From: Patella vulgata
Taxonomy: Eukaryota > Mollusca > Gastropoda > Patellidae
Reading direction: 5' to 3'
Length of the DNA: 64,000 nt
Assembly (NCBI RefSeq): GCF_932274485.2
Contig: NC_065879.2
Span: 34,590,436-34,654,435, forward strand
Part shown: positions 55,019 to 64,000 of the stretch, piece by piece
Layout: each line of letters opens with the position of its first letter
Numbering within the stretch: position 1 is the stretch's first letter
Translations under genes and position numbers: made by a program
Notes under the pieces: model-generated
The model's input: the letters and a program-made list of their open reading frames with translations, nothing else
Databases searched by the model: none
What the model was told of the DNA's origin: nothing

Positions 55019-58000
55019 GTAAGTACCGTGTTTATATATTTACAAACCGATTCATGTATACTATAAGTGTGAGGGATATTTTAGACAGCATGACCCAAAT
55101 TTGAAAAGCATCCTGCTGGGGGAGAGGGGTAGTCGATAGGTGGGAACCATAGTACGTGCCGATCGACAAGAATGTTCCGGTTCAGCCATCCCAACTCCCA
55201 TTTGACCCTCAAACATAGAACATTTCTATATCAAGGGATCAAAAAAAGACATGCTTAGGGATAATTTGCTGTCTTATTTTTTAATTGAAATGGGGTTTAA
55301 CGTCCTACTTTTCTGCACCGACTGGGCCAACGAAGAATGACATACGGTGTGATATGAGGGACATTTTTGCCCAGACAGAGGTACTAGGGCCTACTCTCAT
55401 TCCGAATTCAACAGAAGGATTCTATTACGTGCACGCAAATATGTACGCGGTGTAGCACCATGAGTCTTCTGTCTGACGTGGAGAGCGTCTATGGGAAACC
55501 GGTCGCCACATCCTACGTATGACCCATGCATCTTTTCTTACTACATATTTCTGTAGCCTTGTGATCGTCTAGTATTTGTCTCTAGCTGTCTTTACTTCTG
55601 CTTCACGTGTAATTCGGTGGTAAATGAGTGACATATGTTTTCGATAAATCGCTCTTTTTTATGTGTCAACTATCAATTACAGACTAAGTTGATTTAAGTA
55701 TTTTAAGTACATATCACATATTATGCGAATATGTTATTTCTCGAGCAAAAATTCTACTAAAAGTATTACAGCGGGACCTCAGATTTTGCTCATATCCGAA
55801 TGATTAGACACTAGAGACTTTTGGCAAGTGGAATTTTTCCCATCCGTATAACGTATCCGTATCGTCACGTGATACGTTGCGTTAATTTAGTTTTAGAGTT
55901 TTGGCAGATTTTTGCGCCGTCTACGTATGGGTAGCTGAGCTGAGAGTAGTTCTATTACAGCATGATGGCTGTTATCTACCAAGATCAATATCAGTACTAG
56001 TCAAGTACCTAGCCTACAAATTCCTGAAGGGAGTAAAGTCGTTCGACTTTCGCGGAGTTATTTAAAAAAAAAAAAAAAAAAAAAATAGTGTCGAATCTTA
56101 TTAAATATATACCTCTTTTACAGATTTGCAAGGCCCCACCTCCCTAAATTTAGCAAGTAGATCAACAAGCGTTCATACAGATAGGAAAATATGAAAATTC
56201 CGCGAAAATCTCATCCAAAGTAATAATTAAATTCCAGTCTTTGCCATGGTTAAAATCACATCAAATATACACCTTCGTTCTAGGATAGACATATAGATTC
56301 ATAAAAACGCTACGGCACAACATTTCAGCGTCTAAAAGTAGCAAAAAAGACGACGACTTTTTCCGTATTAAAAAAAAAAAAAAAAAAAAAAATAGTGTCG
56401 AATCTTATTAAATATATACCTCTTTTACAGATTTGCAAGGCCCCACCTCCCTAAATTTAGCAAGTAGATCAACAAGCGTTCATACAGATAGGAAAATATG
56501 AAAATTCCGCGAAAATCTCATCCAAAGTAATAATTAAATTCCAGTCTTTGCCATGGTTAAAATCACATCAAATATACACCTTCGTTCTAGGATAGACATA
56601 TAGATTCATAAAAACGCTACGGCACAACATTTCAGCGTCTAAAAGTAGCAAAAAAGACGACGACTTTTTCCGTATTAAAACTGTTCGATACGTGCTGCCG
56701 TATCCGTGTGCCGTATCACGTATGAGAAATACACACGAATTGATGACGTTACACGCAAAATCATTACGGATACGCGATACGGACCAGGAATTTACACTTG
56801 CCATAAGTCTCTACTGTCATTTGCCAGGTCCTCCGTTCTGCACCACTGACAAGGGAAACACCACGCCGGAAAAGCTCGAAGAACTTGCCTGACCAACACC
56901 TGGAGCGGACCCTAGTTCTCCAGGCTAGCAAACCATCGTCTTACCCACTGAGTCACCGCGACCCGTGTTCCTTTTTAATCGTAATACTACAATATGCAAT
57001 AACATAACGGATGTGCGGCCTTTATGTGAATAATATGATGCATAAACACACTTCAAGTTAGCGACATTCTTTTCATATTACGTTGCTAATATCGTCATAG
57101 TTGTATTAGTATTACTCATATTCACATCCAAACACAATGAACACATATAGGACATGTATGGTGGCCCATGGTCGCAATAGCGTTTTTGGGGTTATTTTTT
57201 GTATTTCATTTAAAATCATAAAAAATAAAAGTAAAACAAAAGAAACATTTTTTGTTCTTTTGTTTTACAAAATAAAAAAAATCTTTTTAAAATTTAAGAA
57301 AAAAAAAAATCTTTTTAAATTAAAAAGAAAAAAAAATCTTTTTAAACTTTAGGAAAAAAAAAATCTTTTTAAAATAAAAAAAAAATCTATATAAAAAAAA
57401 TTAATAAAATATTTAAGATTAAAAAAATCTATAAAAAAATAACATTTTAATTAAAAAAAAAAAATAAGTGAAATAGAAAAAATCAAAAAAAGAATTCTGC
57501 ACGTGGCCCATCGTCGTAATAGTGACTTGATTATCCAGACTCAGTATAAAATCAGCCTACGACAGCTATCATTAGACTCGAGTGACCAGAAATACCTCGT
57601 GGCCGGTTGTTGCTATAGTGTCTCGATTATCCTATGTGGCATAACTCGAGCGACAAGAAACGAGTTTGTAGTTATCTCCCCTTCCGAAAGGAAAAAGGTA
57701 AACAGACATCAACACGTGAAACACAATTTTTCCACCCATGACGTCTATGGACTTGGATATATGTATTTATACATATGCAAGTCAATAGAAATGTATAATT
57801 AATAGACTATAGAAGCCTAGCGTCATTTAGACTAGTTTATCCAGTCTAACTAGAACTAGGCCTACATACATAATGACGTTTGAAGTCATTGACTTTAATG
57901 ACACCATTCGGCCTACTAGTGCGCAAGGCCTATTCTCCCCTCAAAAGGCTTATGTAATGTTTTTAAAACACTTGGTCTCCCTGAGGTTGAATTTCAAACG

Positions 58001-58963
58001 TAGTTAACAACTTTGAAACTAATCCTCGAAGTATAGGCCTACTACTACTAAGTAGCCGGGGGGGGGGGCGAATGGTTAGCACGTGCGCGCTGTATCATAA
58101 AGCCTGTCATATCATAAAGCCCGTCATTGAGTCAACTGGCGTGATTTCGAATCCCCGGTTGTACGTGACAAGGAGTAGGGTGACCTGTCAAACATCGTGG
58201 GTCTGTCGTTCAGATTATCCTGTGTGGGATCTATGAAGAACGTATGGTATAGACTCGAGCGACAAGAAACGAGTCTATAGTTACCTCACATCAAGGCACA
58301 AGTAATTTTAACTAAAATCTATTAAAATTAAATTTTAAGTTACAATCGATCTTCGTGAAACGCATAAATTTAAAATTTCACTTTGATTTTAAAATCTATG
58401 TTAGTGATTTTAGCTTCAGTTTTTGTGAAACCCCTGCTCTCCCTGAGGTCATCGCTAGTCCCCCGCTACGACCACAGGAACGGGTGAGAGGTGCGAAAGT
58501 GCGATGGCGCACAACATCAATTTCAAAGACAGAATAGAGCATGATAGCCTACGTGGACTTCGTCTGGGGCCTGTTTTACTAAAATAAAATTCAAATTTTA
58601 GTAACTGATTGGATAATAGATAATATTAGATTTATTGTAGTGCTTAGCCAATCAAAATTGAAGTATCTACAATTATGTTGACGTGAGATAACTACAGACT
58701 CGTTTCTTGTCGTTCGGGTCTATACGTTCTTCATAGATCCCACACATGATAATCGAGATACTACTGCAACAATGGGCCACAAAATGTTTCTGGTCGCTCT
58801 AGTCTAATGATAGCTGTATACTGGGTCTGGATACTCAAGACACTATTGCGACGATGGGCCACGTCGGGAATTATTTTTTATCTTTTCTTTTTCAATTTTT
58901 TTTTTTTTTTTCATTTAATTTTTTTTTTAATATTATTTCTTTTTTATTTTTTTTTAAATATTT

Positions 58964-58996
<33 letters not shown>

Positions 58997-61900
58997 GATT
59001 TTTTTTTTTCATTTTAAAAAGATTTTTTTTTTTTAAATTTTAAAAAGATTTTTTTTTTTTAATTTTTAAAAAGATTTTTTTTTTTTAAATTTTAAAAAGA
59101 TTTTTTTTTTTAATTTTTAAAAAGATTTTTTTTTTTAAATTTTAAAAGATTATTTTTTTTTATTTTGTAAAAAAAAAAATGTTTCTTTTTTTTTTTGTAA
59201 TAATATTTTTATTATTTTAAATGAAATACCAAAAATAACCCAAAAAACGCTATTGCGACCATGGGCCACCATAGTATGACATGACAATTTTCATTTGAAA
59301 AGTAAAGTACATTGAATGAGTTAATATCTCATAGTCACATGTGTAATAACCAGATATTTCAATTCCCGGAGAGTTTAACATCTGTATTAATCCACACTAT
59401 TCATATTTCAAATAAAAAAGCTACCCTCTTTCATCCTATAATAGAGGGTGTCCGGTTCAATCAACATACGATCTATAGTAAAAAGTAGAAAATCAAAAGT
59501 AAGAGGAAATTTTTTATCTAAACGTAAAAAAAAAAGAAAAAAAAGAAAAAATAAAAGAAAACAAATCTGATCTAAATATTATATTTTGGTGATGTAAACC
59601 GATAGCTGGTGATGTTCAGTTATAATCGTCGGGGCTAGATATTTGGGTATTTCATAAAAAAAATACCTCCCTTGAAATATCTTGATAAGTAGATTTATTG
59701 ACAAACATGCAGCCTTCTTTTTTAGAACAATATTTTATTCAGAATTTTATAGGGATTGAGGAACAAGTATAGCTTATATGACCTCTCTCCTAAATACAAG
59801 TATAACTATAGAAGAAATATAATAAACAACAAAGCAATACAATGAATACTTATTAATCAACATTAATCAACGCAACCTTCATTGGGGTAACGTCAAAGGA
59901 GTATATTTCTTTCACACAATGTGAATAATATGATTGTCCCAAATTCATGAAATCTATCAGAGCTACAGAATTCAATTTCTTATATAATCCGCAATGCAAT
60001 AGATGATTGTTTTATAAGACACTCGTATTAACCATTATGATCCGTCACCGCCGTGACATTCATGTAATGGAGATTTTAGTGGTTACAAAAACTACAAGAC
60101 CGATTCAGTTTCCAATATAAGTACATTGTTCTTTTGAAAAGAAATCTTCAGAAAGATGTAATTATCTTCTTTGCTTTTATCAGATCCATATATGGTCAGT
60201 GACAAGAAAAAATATAGTGTTGGCGACACAGCCTGTTTGAAGTGTAATACAAAAAACGATAGTTTTCCTTTAAACTTTTATGACAATAATGGTAATTTAT
60301 CGTGTCAAATTGATGAATATCTTGATGCAGCAATCTGGGATCGTCGGATTGACAGCGAATGTACAATAACATCAACAGGAGCTGAATTATGTCTACAAGC
60401 TATACAAGTGAAAGATAAAGGTACCTGGTATTGCAATGTGATAGGCCACCCAAATAATGCTACAGTTTATATTGATTTTGATACTAATAAAGGTAATGGT
60501 AACAGTTTTAGAAACATTAAGATTTACTTTTATGTTTACCTCTCCGATCTTTTAGAACTGTATACACTTGGCCGAATATTACATACATCCGATACACTAC
60601 TTTTAAAGCCCAAAACTGTTTATCTAGTCTCATTTGGTCAGCCCTCTTCTTGTTTACAAACGCATCTCAATATGCTTTTTAAAAAAACCCAACTTAAAAC
60701 AAACTTTTTTTTTATTAAAACAGGCTTTTAACTAACACTTTATATAACCGTTAACATGTGCATAATCTTATAGGTTGGTTTTTTTTTTTTTTTTTTTTTG
60801 GGGGGGGGGGGTCTTGTTTTAGTTTATTTTATTTTTATTTATTTTTTTTTTGGGGGGGGGGGGTGTTGTCACTTTGTAAAATGTCCCTGAACACATTATA
60901 TATGAAATGCAAATTTTATGTAATGATAATAATAATCGGCATTTTTACGTCAGTTAATTGACATTCGATTTACCAGACGACGCATAACAACTAACCAGAA
61001 ATATTAATTAGATGATTGTTAATTATGTCCATTGTGACGGCATAATGATATGACGTCACAGCTATAACCATTCTTTCGAATTTAGCTTATTATCTAGCTA
61101 AAACTTGTATTTTCCTGCGCATTATCTGGAAAATTGTTATTTCAACTGTCAGGTGAGTTGTTAATATTACAAGTTAAATATTTCAAACTTTTCTTTATAT
61201 TTTTGATTCAATTTGTCGTAGACTTGGGAAAATAATCACAACGCTGAAAGATCAGTGAAATCAATATTATAGAAAGTATGGCGAACAATGTTAATAAATT
61301 GCATTCAAATTATTATATTGTGTAAAATATGTCTACATTTAATTTATACTGTTATTTTATTGAGCAAAAAATGTCTATATTATATTTCATACTGTTATTT
61401 TATTGTGTAAAATATGTCTATATTATATTTTATACTGTTATTTTATATTATTTACAGTATATATTGTAAGATCTTTAATAATGAGAACGTCTATAAGACA
61501 AGAAATAATATGCCAGCGAAAAGGTAATTATCATTAATAGTTATCATTCGATGACATAACTTAAATACATAGAATAAGTGTAGCTGAATTTTAGTACCGA
61601 TTGCTCGGGCTCTTTTATTTCTCTAATTACTGATGTGAGAAAGAGAGAAATGGGGTTTGACTCAATGACAGACCCTACGATAAAAATACAACGCACACAC
61701 CTAACCATTCGGCCACCCAACGCCCCCCCCCCCCCTAATTACTGTTGTATATAGGGTGGAAAATATACAACGTCTATATTGTAAATTTATTTTCCAATTT
61801 TATTCTTCTTTTTTTAAAAACATTTTTCAGCCTATGAAATGTCGGGAAGAGTAAAATGTCCAAGCGCTTTTAGTTGAAATAGAGAATTATAATTTGGTAT

Positions 61901-62756
61901 CAGATATGCTGGACGATTTGGAAAGAGAATAAGGAGGTAGAGAAGAGTCAGCTACAGAAAGAAGAGAAGAGTCAGTTAAAGAATGATGCCCGTGCAAAAT
62001 TCAACGAAACACATAAACCACGATCAATTTTAGTAGCAAATATGATGGACGATTTGCGTAGAAGGGTCATCTACAGAAGAAAGAGAAGAATCGTCTAGAA
62101 TAAAGACTGGTGCAGACATAATGAAGACTTCGTGTTTTGATAAAATAATGAAAAAAGAAAAATATATAGAAGCTGATGAGATTGAAGACAATATTATAGA
62201 TGGAGGATATTGTTGTCTGTTTGGGGGTTTTGGTACGAGGGGATCGATTTCAGGTTGAAAAGATTGAACAAGTTTACTACAGAATCGAAAGAAAGTAACG
62301 TAGAGCCAGATCCTTTAAATAAATTTTACAATCTATTTAACTATAACTATGGAAGACCTGTTGATCGTGACCACAAATATACTCAGTATACAAATAACAA
62401 CAGGAAAAAAGACGACAGATTGAACGGTAAATAATATCACGGGTTTATGAAACTTATAACATCCCAGGTAATACACCAATCTCTATTCAAGCGATAATTT
62501 TACCCTTCGTTTAAACAAAACAGGGTAAACTTATCTCTGGGATCGAGACTGGTAATACATATCAAGCAGATATTAAATTGATGATAGATTATCTATAGGT
62601 CTATAGGATAGATATCTCCATGGATGGTTTCATTTTAATATAATGCCTTTGTATAATATTTATACATTTTATTTTTCAGAAAAAGTAACAAAATCCAGAA
62701 GATCAGTTCGCGTAAGACTGTTATCATTGTTCTGCTGTGGAAGAAAAGAGGACTAA
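54922..62756 (+). CDS. Single Ig-domain membrane protein (receptor-like), about six exons
   Basis: Proposed exons: 54922-55018, 60184-60492, 61062-61152 (alternative start 61098), 61458-61523, 62254-62426 and 62680-62756; all phases chain (1, 1, 2, 2, 1, stop). Exon 1 is a signal peptide, exon 2 one Ig V-like domain, exon 3 a hydrophobic segment, and the rest a basic cytoplasmic tail ending LLSLFCCGRKED, where the Cys pair could be lipidated. The protein is about 270 residues, so a small cell-surface protein. I see no ITAM/ITIM-type tyrosine motif, although the tail is tyrosine-rich (FYNLFNYNYG, HKYTQY). No function can be assigned beyond Ig-fold surface recognition. Exons 1, 2 and the last two are good; the membrane exon is uncertain because its hydrophobic stretch contains Arg and Lys. 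Confidence 0.6.
55451..55769. mobile_element. Second solo-LTR-like element of the same family
   Basis: Same TGTAGCACC start as 42391, ends ATTACA, flanked by GCGG on both sides. It shares over 100 bases of clear identity with the first copy (CACATCCTAC to TGCTTCACGT). It too sits inside a minus-strand SINE B, which resumes at 55770. It is shorter than the other copy. Confidence 0.55.
55814..56811. mobile_element. TA-flanked inverted-repeat element with internal duplication
   Basis: The ends GAGACTTTTGGCAAGTG / CACTTGCCATAAGTCTC begin ~45-bp imperfect inverted repeats rich in CGTATCCGTATC motifs, flanked by TA. No transposase is seen. The interior holds two exact ~307-bp units (56063-56369, 56370-56677), each starting with a poly-A run. 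Tc1/mariner-like by TSD only. Confidence 0.7.
56063..56677. repeat. Exact 307-bp tandem duplication
   Basis: Two head-to-tail copies, each poly-A then AGTGTCGAATCTTATTAAAT to GACGACTTTTTCCGTATT. I find no differences apart from poly-A length, so it is very recent, polymorphic, or an assembly duplication. Confidence 0.85.
57150..59280. mobile_element. 2.1-kb nested fold-back element
   Basis: Outer arms TGGTGGCCCATGGTCGCAAT (57159) and ATTGCGACCATGGGCCACCA (to 59270) continue through several hundred bases of A-rich/T-rich complementary sequence. Two inner arm pairs (GTGGCCCATCGTCG near 57503 against CGACGATGGGCCAC near 58848; CGAGCGACAAGAAACGAG near 57648 and 58256 against CTCGTTTCTTGTCGTTCG near 58699) nest inside. 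A partial SINE A sits in the middle. TA may flank the ends. It lies in intron 1 of the Ig gene. Confidence 0.7.
58069..58204 (+). repeat. SINE family A, 5' half, inside a fold-back element
   Basis: Head and B-box (GATTTCGAATCCCCGG) present, body cut after CATCGTGGGT. ATCATAAAGCCTGTCAT is locally repeated. Confidence 0.7.
59281..60183 (+). other. Remainder of Ig-gene intron 1
   Basis: AT-rich sequence with A-rich runs; no repeat or exon recognised. Confidence 0.4.
60184..60492 (+). CDS. Ig-protein exon 2, Ig V-like domain
   Basis: A 309-bp phase 1-1 exon, the classic symmetric Ig exon. It shows SVGDTACLKC (B strand Cys), AAIWDRR (core Trp), LCLQAIQVKDKGTWYCNV (D-x-G-x-[YW]-x-C signature of the F strand) and a final beta strand TVYIDFD. 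Donor GTAATG is chosen for phase; a second GT lies six bases on. Confidence 0.8.
60780..60863 (+). repeat. Poly-T/poly-G low-complexity tracts
   Basis: Two successive T-run then G-run tracts in the Ig-gene intron; likely length-unstable and prone to assembly error. Confidence 0.8.
61062..61152 (+). CDS. Tentative membrane-segment exon of Ig protein
   Basis: A phase 1 to 2 exon, donor GTGAGT. It encodes CIFLRIIWKIVIST, which with the next exon's IYCKIF would form a membrane span. The acceptor at 61061 is weak; the alternative at 61097 keeps the same phase. Included because it bridges phase 1 to phase 2 between the Ig and tail exons. Confidence 0.35.
61458..61523 (+). CDS. Tentative juxtamembrane exon of Ig protein
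   Basis: Acceptor TTATTTACAG, donor GTAATT, 66 bp, phase 2-2: IYCKIFNNENVYKTRNNMPAK. Its phase fits both neighbours. Being symmetric it could also be skipped. Confidence 0.45.
61635..61735 (-). repeat. SINE family A remnant
   Basis: GAGAGAAATGGGGTTT is joined directly to the head complement (GACTCAATGACAGACC ... CATTCGGCCACCCAAC), so nearly all of the body is gone; in an intron of the Ig gene. Confidence 0.65.
62254..62426 (+). CDS. Ig-protein cytoplasmic-tail exon
   Basis: Acceptor GATTTCAG, donor GTAAAT, phase 2 to 1. Encodes LKRLNKFTTESKESNVEPDP and a Tyr/Asn/Lys-rich hydrophilic stretch, as expected for an intracellular tail. Confidence 0.6.
62680..62756 (+). CDS. Ig-protein last coding exon
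   Basis: Strong acceptor ATTTTTCAG. 25 codons (KVTKSRRSVRVRLL...) ending CCGRKED and TAA at 62754-62756. Very basic, then a Cys pair and an acidic end. Confidence 0.6.
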
Positions 62757-63087
62757 AAGATTGTTATAGTGATTGTCAAAATGTGCAATAATTGTAGATT
62801 TAAACTTTTCGTTGTGATTTTTGTATACATGTAATTTGTATTTTTTATATAAACTCAAACGTGGTCTGTTTCTCTGTCCATAAATGTGTATATGTTTGCA
62901 AGCATGTTGGGATATTTTTTTTGAGGGATATGTTAAATGAAAGTTTTACAATGTATTTCTAATTATTTTGAATACTATGGTGTGACCAGATAATGTAGAC
63001 TACTTTAAATATTATATATCCCAACATATGTATACATGTCTATATAAATATACATGTCCGGCGTATATTATAATGTATTTTACAATT

Positions 63088-63099
63088 AATAAAAATAAA
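63088..63099 (+). terminator. Candidate poly(A) signals of Ig-protein gene
   Basis: Two successive AATAAA hexamers 330 bp after the stop, before the Penelope-like sequence begins. Confidence 0.4.
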
Positions 63100-63139
63100 G
63101 AAAACTATTTGAATTCATTTTTGATAAATTATGAAAAAT

Positions 63140-64000
63140 TGCGGAAAAAGTTGAGATAGCATTATTGACCATGAAACAAGAATATACTTTGAGAAACAAT
63201 GGAAAAGATTCCTAGATGATTGTTTTTTTATTTGGCTCAAAAATCTAGATCAATTATCCATCTTCAGTGAAATTCTAAATAGCATTCGGCAAAAAATACA
63301 ATTTACCGTTGAAACAAGTGACAAGAAAATATCATTTTTGGATATTATGGTGCTAAAAGCTGATGATAATAAAATAGAAACAGATATTTTTTTTTACAAA
63401 AGTACGGACACCAAACAATATTTATATTTTGACTCTTGTCATCCGAGTCATACCAAAAAAGCATTGCCTTACAATCTTGCAAGGAGAATCTGCACACTTG
63501 TCTCAAATCCTTTAACTTTAGAACTCAGATTATCAGAATTAAGAACCTTTCTACATGACCGTAAATACCCTTTAACTTTAATCAAAGGCATTTGCGAAGG
63601 CATTTGATATTTTAGAACTTAGAACAGTGAGACCAAAAATAACAAAAGAAAAGTGCATACCATCCATCTCCACGTACAATCCTCGAAACCTAAATATGAC
63701 CAATGTACTCCGGGTTAACTTTGCTCTACTGAGACGTAGTGAACGAATGAACAAAATCCTTAAAGAAACAAAGTTCATTCCTTGAAAGCGCCAACCACAA
63801 AGCTTAAAAAAGATGCTAACAAGAACTAAATATGATAGTGTCGAAATAGAGTACGCGGTAACAAAATGTGGACGAGGAAACTGTGGAACGGGCGATTACT
63901 TGATTGAAGGCAATTCTTTTAACTTTAATAGTTTTCCATTTAAAATAAATAGTATTATCATATGCTCTGTCACATATGTAGTATATGTAATTACATGCCT
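63140..64000 (+). mobile_element. Penelope-like retroelement, 3' part, continues past window edge
   Basis: The translated text shows the late reverse-transcriptase region of Penelope-like elements: WKRFLDDCFFIW, ISFLDIMVLK, TDIFFYKSTDTKQYLYFDS, then HPSH and the linker with RTKYDS, VTKCGRGNCGTGDYLIEG and VVYVITC, after which the GIY-YIG endonuclease should begin beyond position 64000. The sequence is AT-biased and not carried by a single frame, so it is probably an old copy. The 5' boundary is not visible; it starts shortly after the poly(A) signals of the Ig gene. Confidence 0.85.

Larger units (their letters stand above)
55288..56964 (-). repeat. SINE family B interrupted by two later insertions
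   Basis: Minus-strand SINE pieces 55288-55450, 55770-55811 and 56814-56964 are consecutive in the family consensus. They are separated by the solo-LTR-like element (55451-55769) and by a TA-flanked inverted-repeat element (55814-56811). Confidence 0.75.

Noticed and set aside
58807-59043. Phe-rich frame
   Set aside because: Poly-T arm of the fold-back element.
60758-60961. Gly/Phe-rich frame with MIIIIGIF as a possible TM exon of the Ig protein
   Set aside because: Mostly T and G homopolymers, no suitable donor or acceptor in phase.

Overview
This is an AT-rich eukaryotic window, most likely from a mollusc. The evidence is multi-exon genes with GT-AG introns, lophotrochozoan-style receptor ectodomains, and dense tRNA-derived SINEs, small inverted-repeat DNA elements and tandem-core repeats of the kind known from bivalves and gastropods. 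I cannot fix the species. Nothing bacterial (operons, CRISPR, IS elements) is present.

Four host genes can be supported, all on the + strand. (1) 297-6470: the 3' end of a gene for a secreted GON-domain protein, the domain that ends ADAMTS9/20-type proteases; its upstream part lies outside the window. (2) 14946-34951: a complete 14-exon group I p21-activated kinase (PAK1/2/3 type). All splice phases close and give 521 codons with SH3-binding, CRIB/autoinhibitory, PIX-binding and kinase segments. (3) 45187-47271: a single-exon receptor-like protein with signal peptide, Ser/Thr-rich stalk, somatomedin-B domain, cysteine-rich ectodomain and one C-terminal membrane segment where a 7-TM receptor would be expected to continue. 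(4) 54922-62756: a small cell-surface protein with a signal-peptide exon, one Ig-like domain exon, a tentative membrane exon and basic cytoplasmic-tail exons. A coiled-coil ORF resembling LINE-1 ORF1p lies in sense orientation inside PAK intron 3.

The rest is repeats. SINE family A (C-rich start, tRNA-like head, 3' end CCCCATTTC plus CT repeat) has about 15 copies and family B (3' end CCCCATTTCATTTC) about 12. Several B copies were later hit by other elements: a 379-bp hAT-like MITE with perfect 20-bp TIRs and 8-bp TSD, two solo-LTR-like TG...CA elements with 4-bp TSDs, and a TA-flanked inverted-repeat element holding an exact 307-bp tandem duplication. Other elements include a TTAA-ended MITE family (often in inverted pairs), a 2.1-kb nested fold-back element, a 203-bp near-perfect hairpin, and two arrays with ~145-150-bp monomers inside PAK introns. 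A broken Bel/Pao LTR retroelement fossil lies at about 50.15-53.18 kb and the 3' part of a Penelope-like element runs off the right edge.

The genes do not form a pathway that can be read from the sequence. PAK is a cytoplasmic Rho-GTPase effector; the other three are secreted or membrane proteins. The least ordinary items are the TM1-terminated SMB receptor, the single-Ig receptor with its C-terminal Cys-Cys tail, the intronic ORF1p-like gene and the serial nesting in SINE B.
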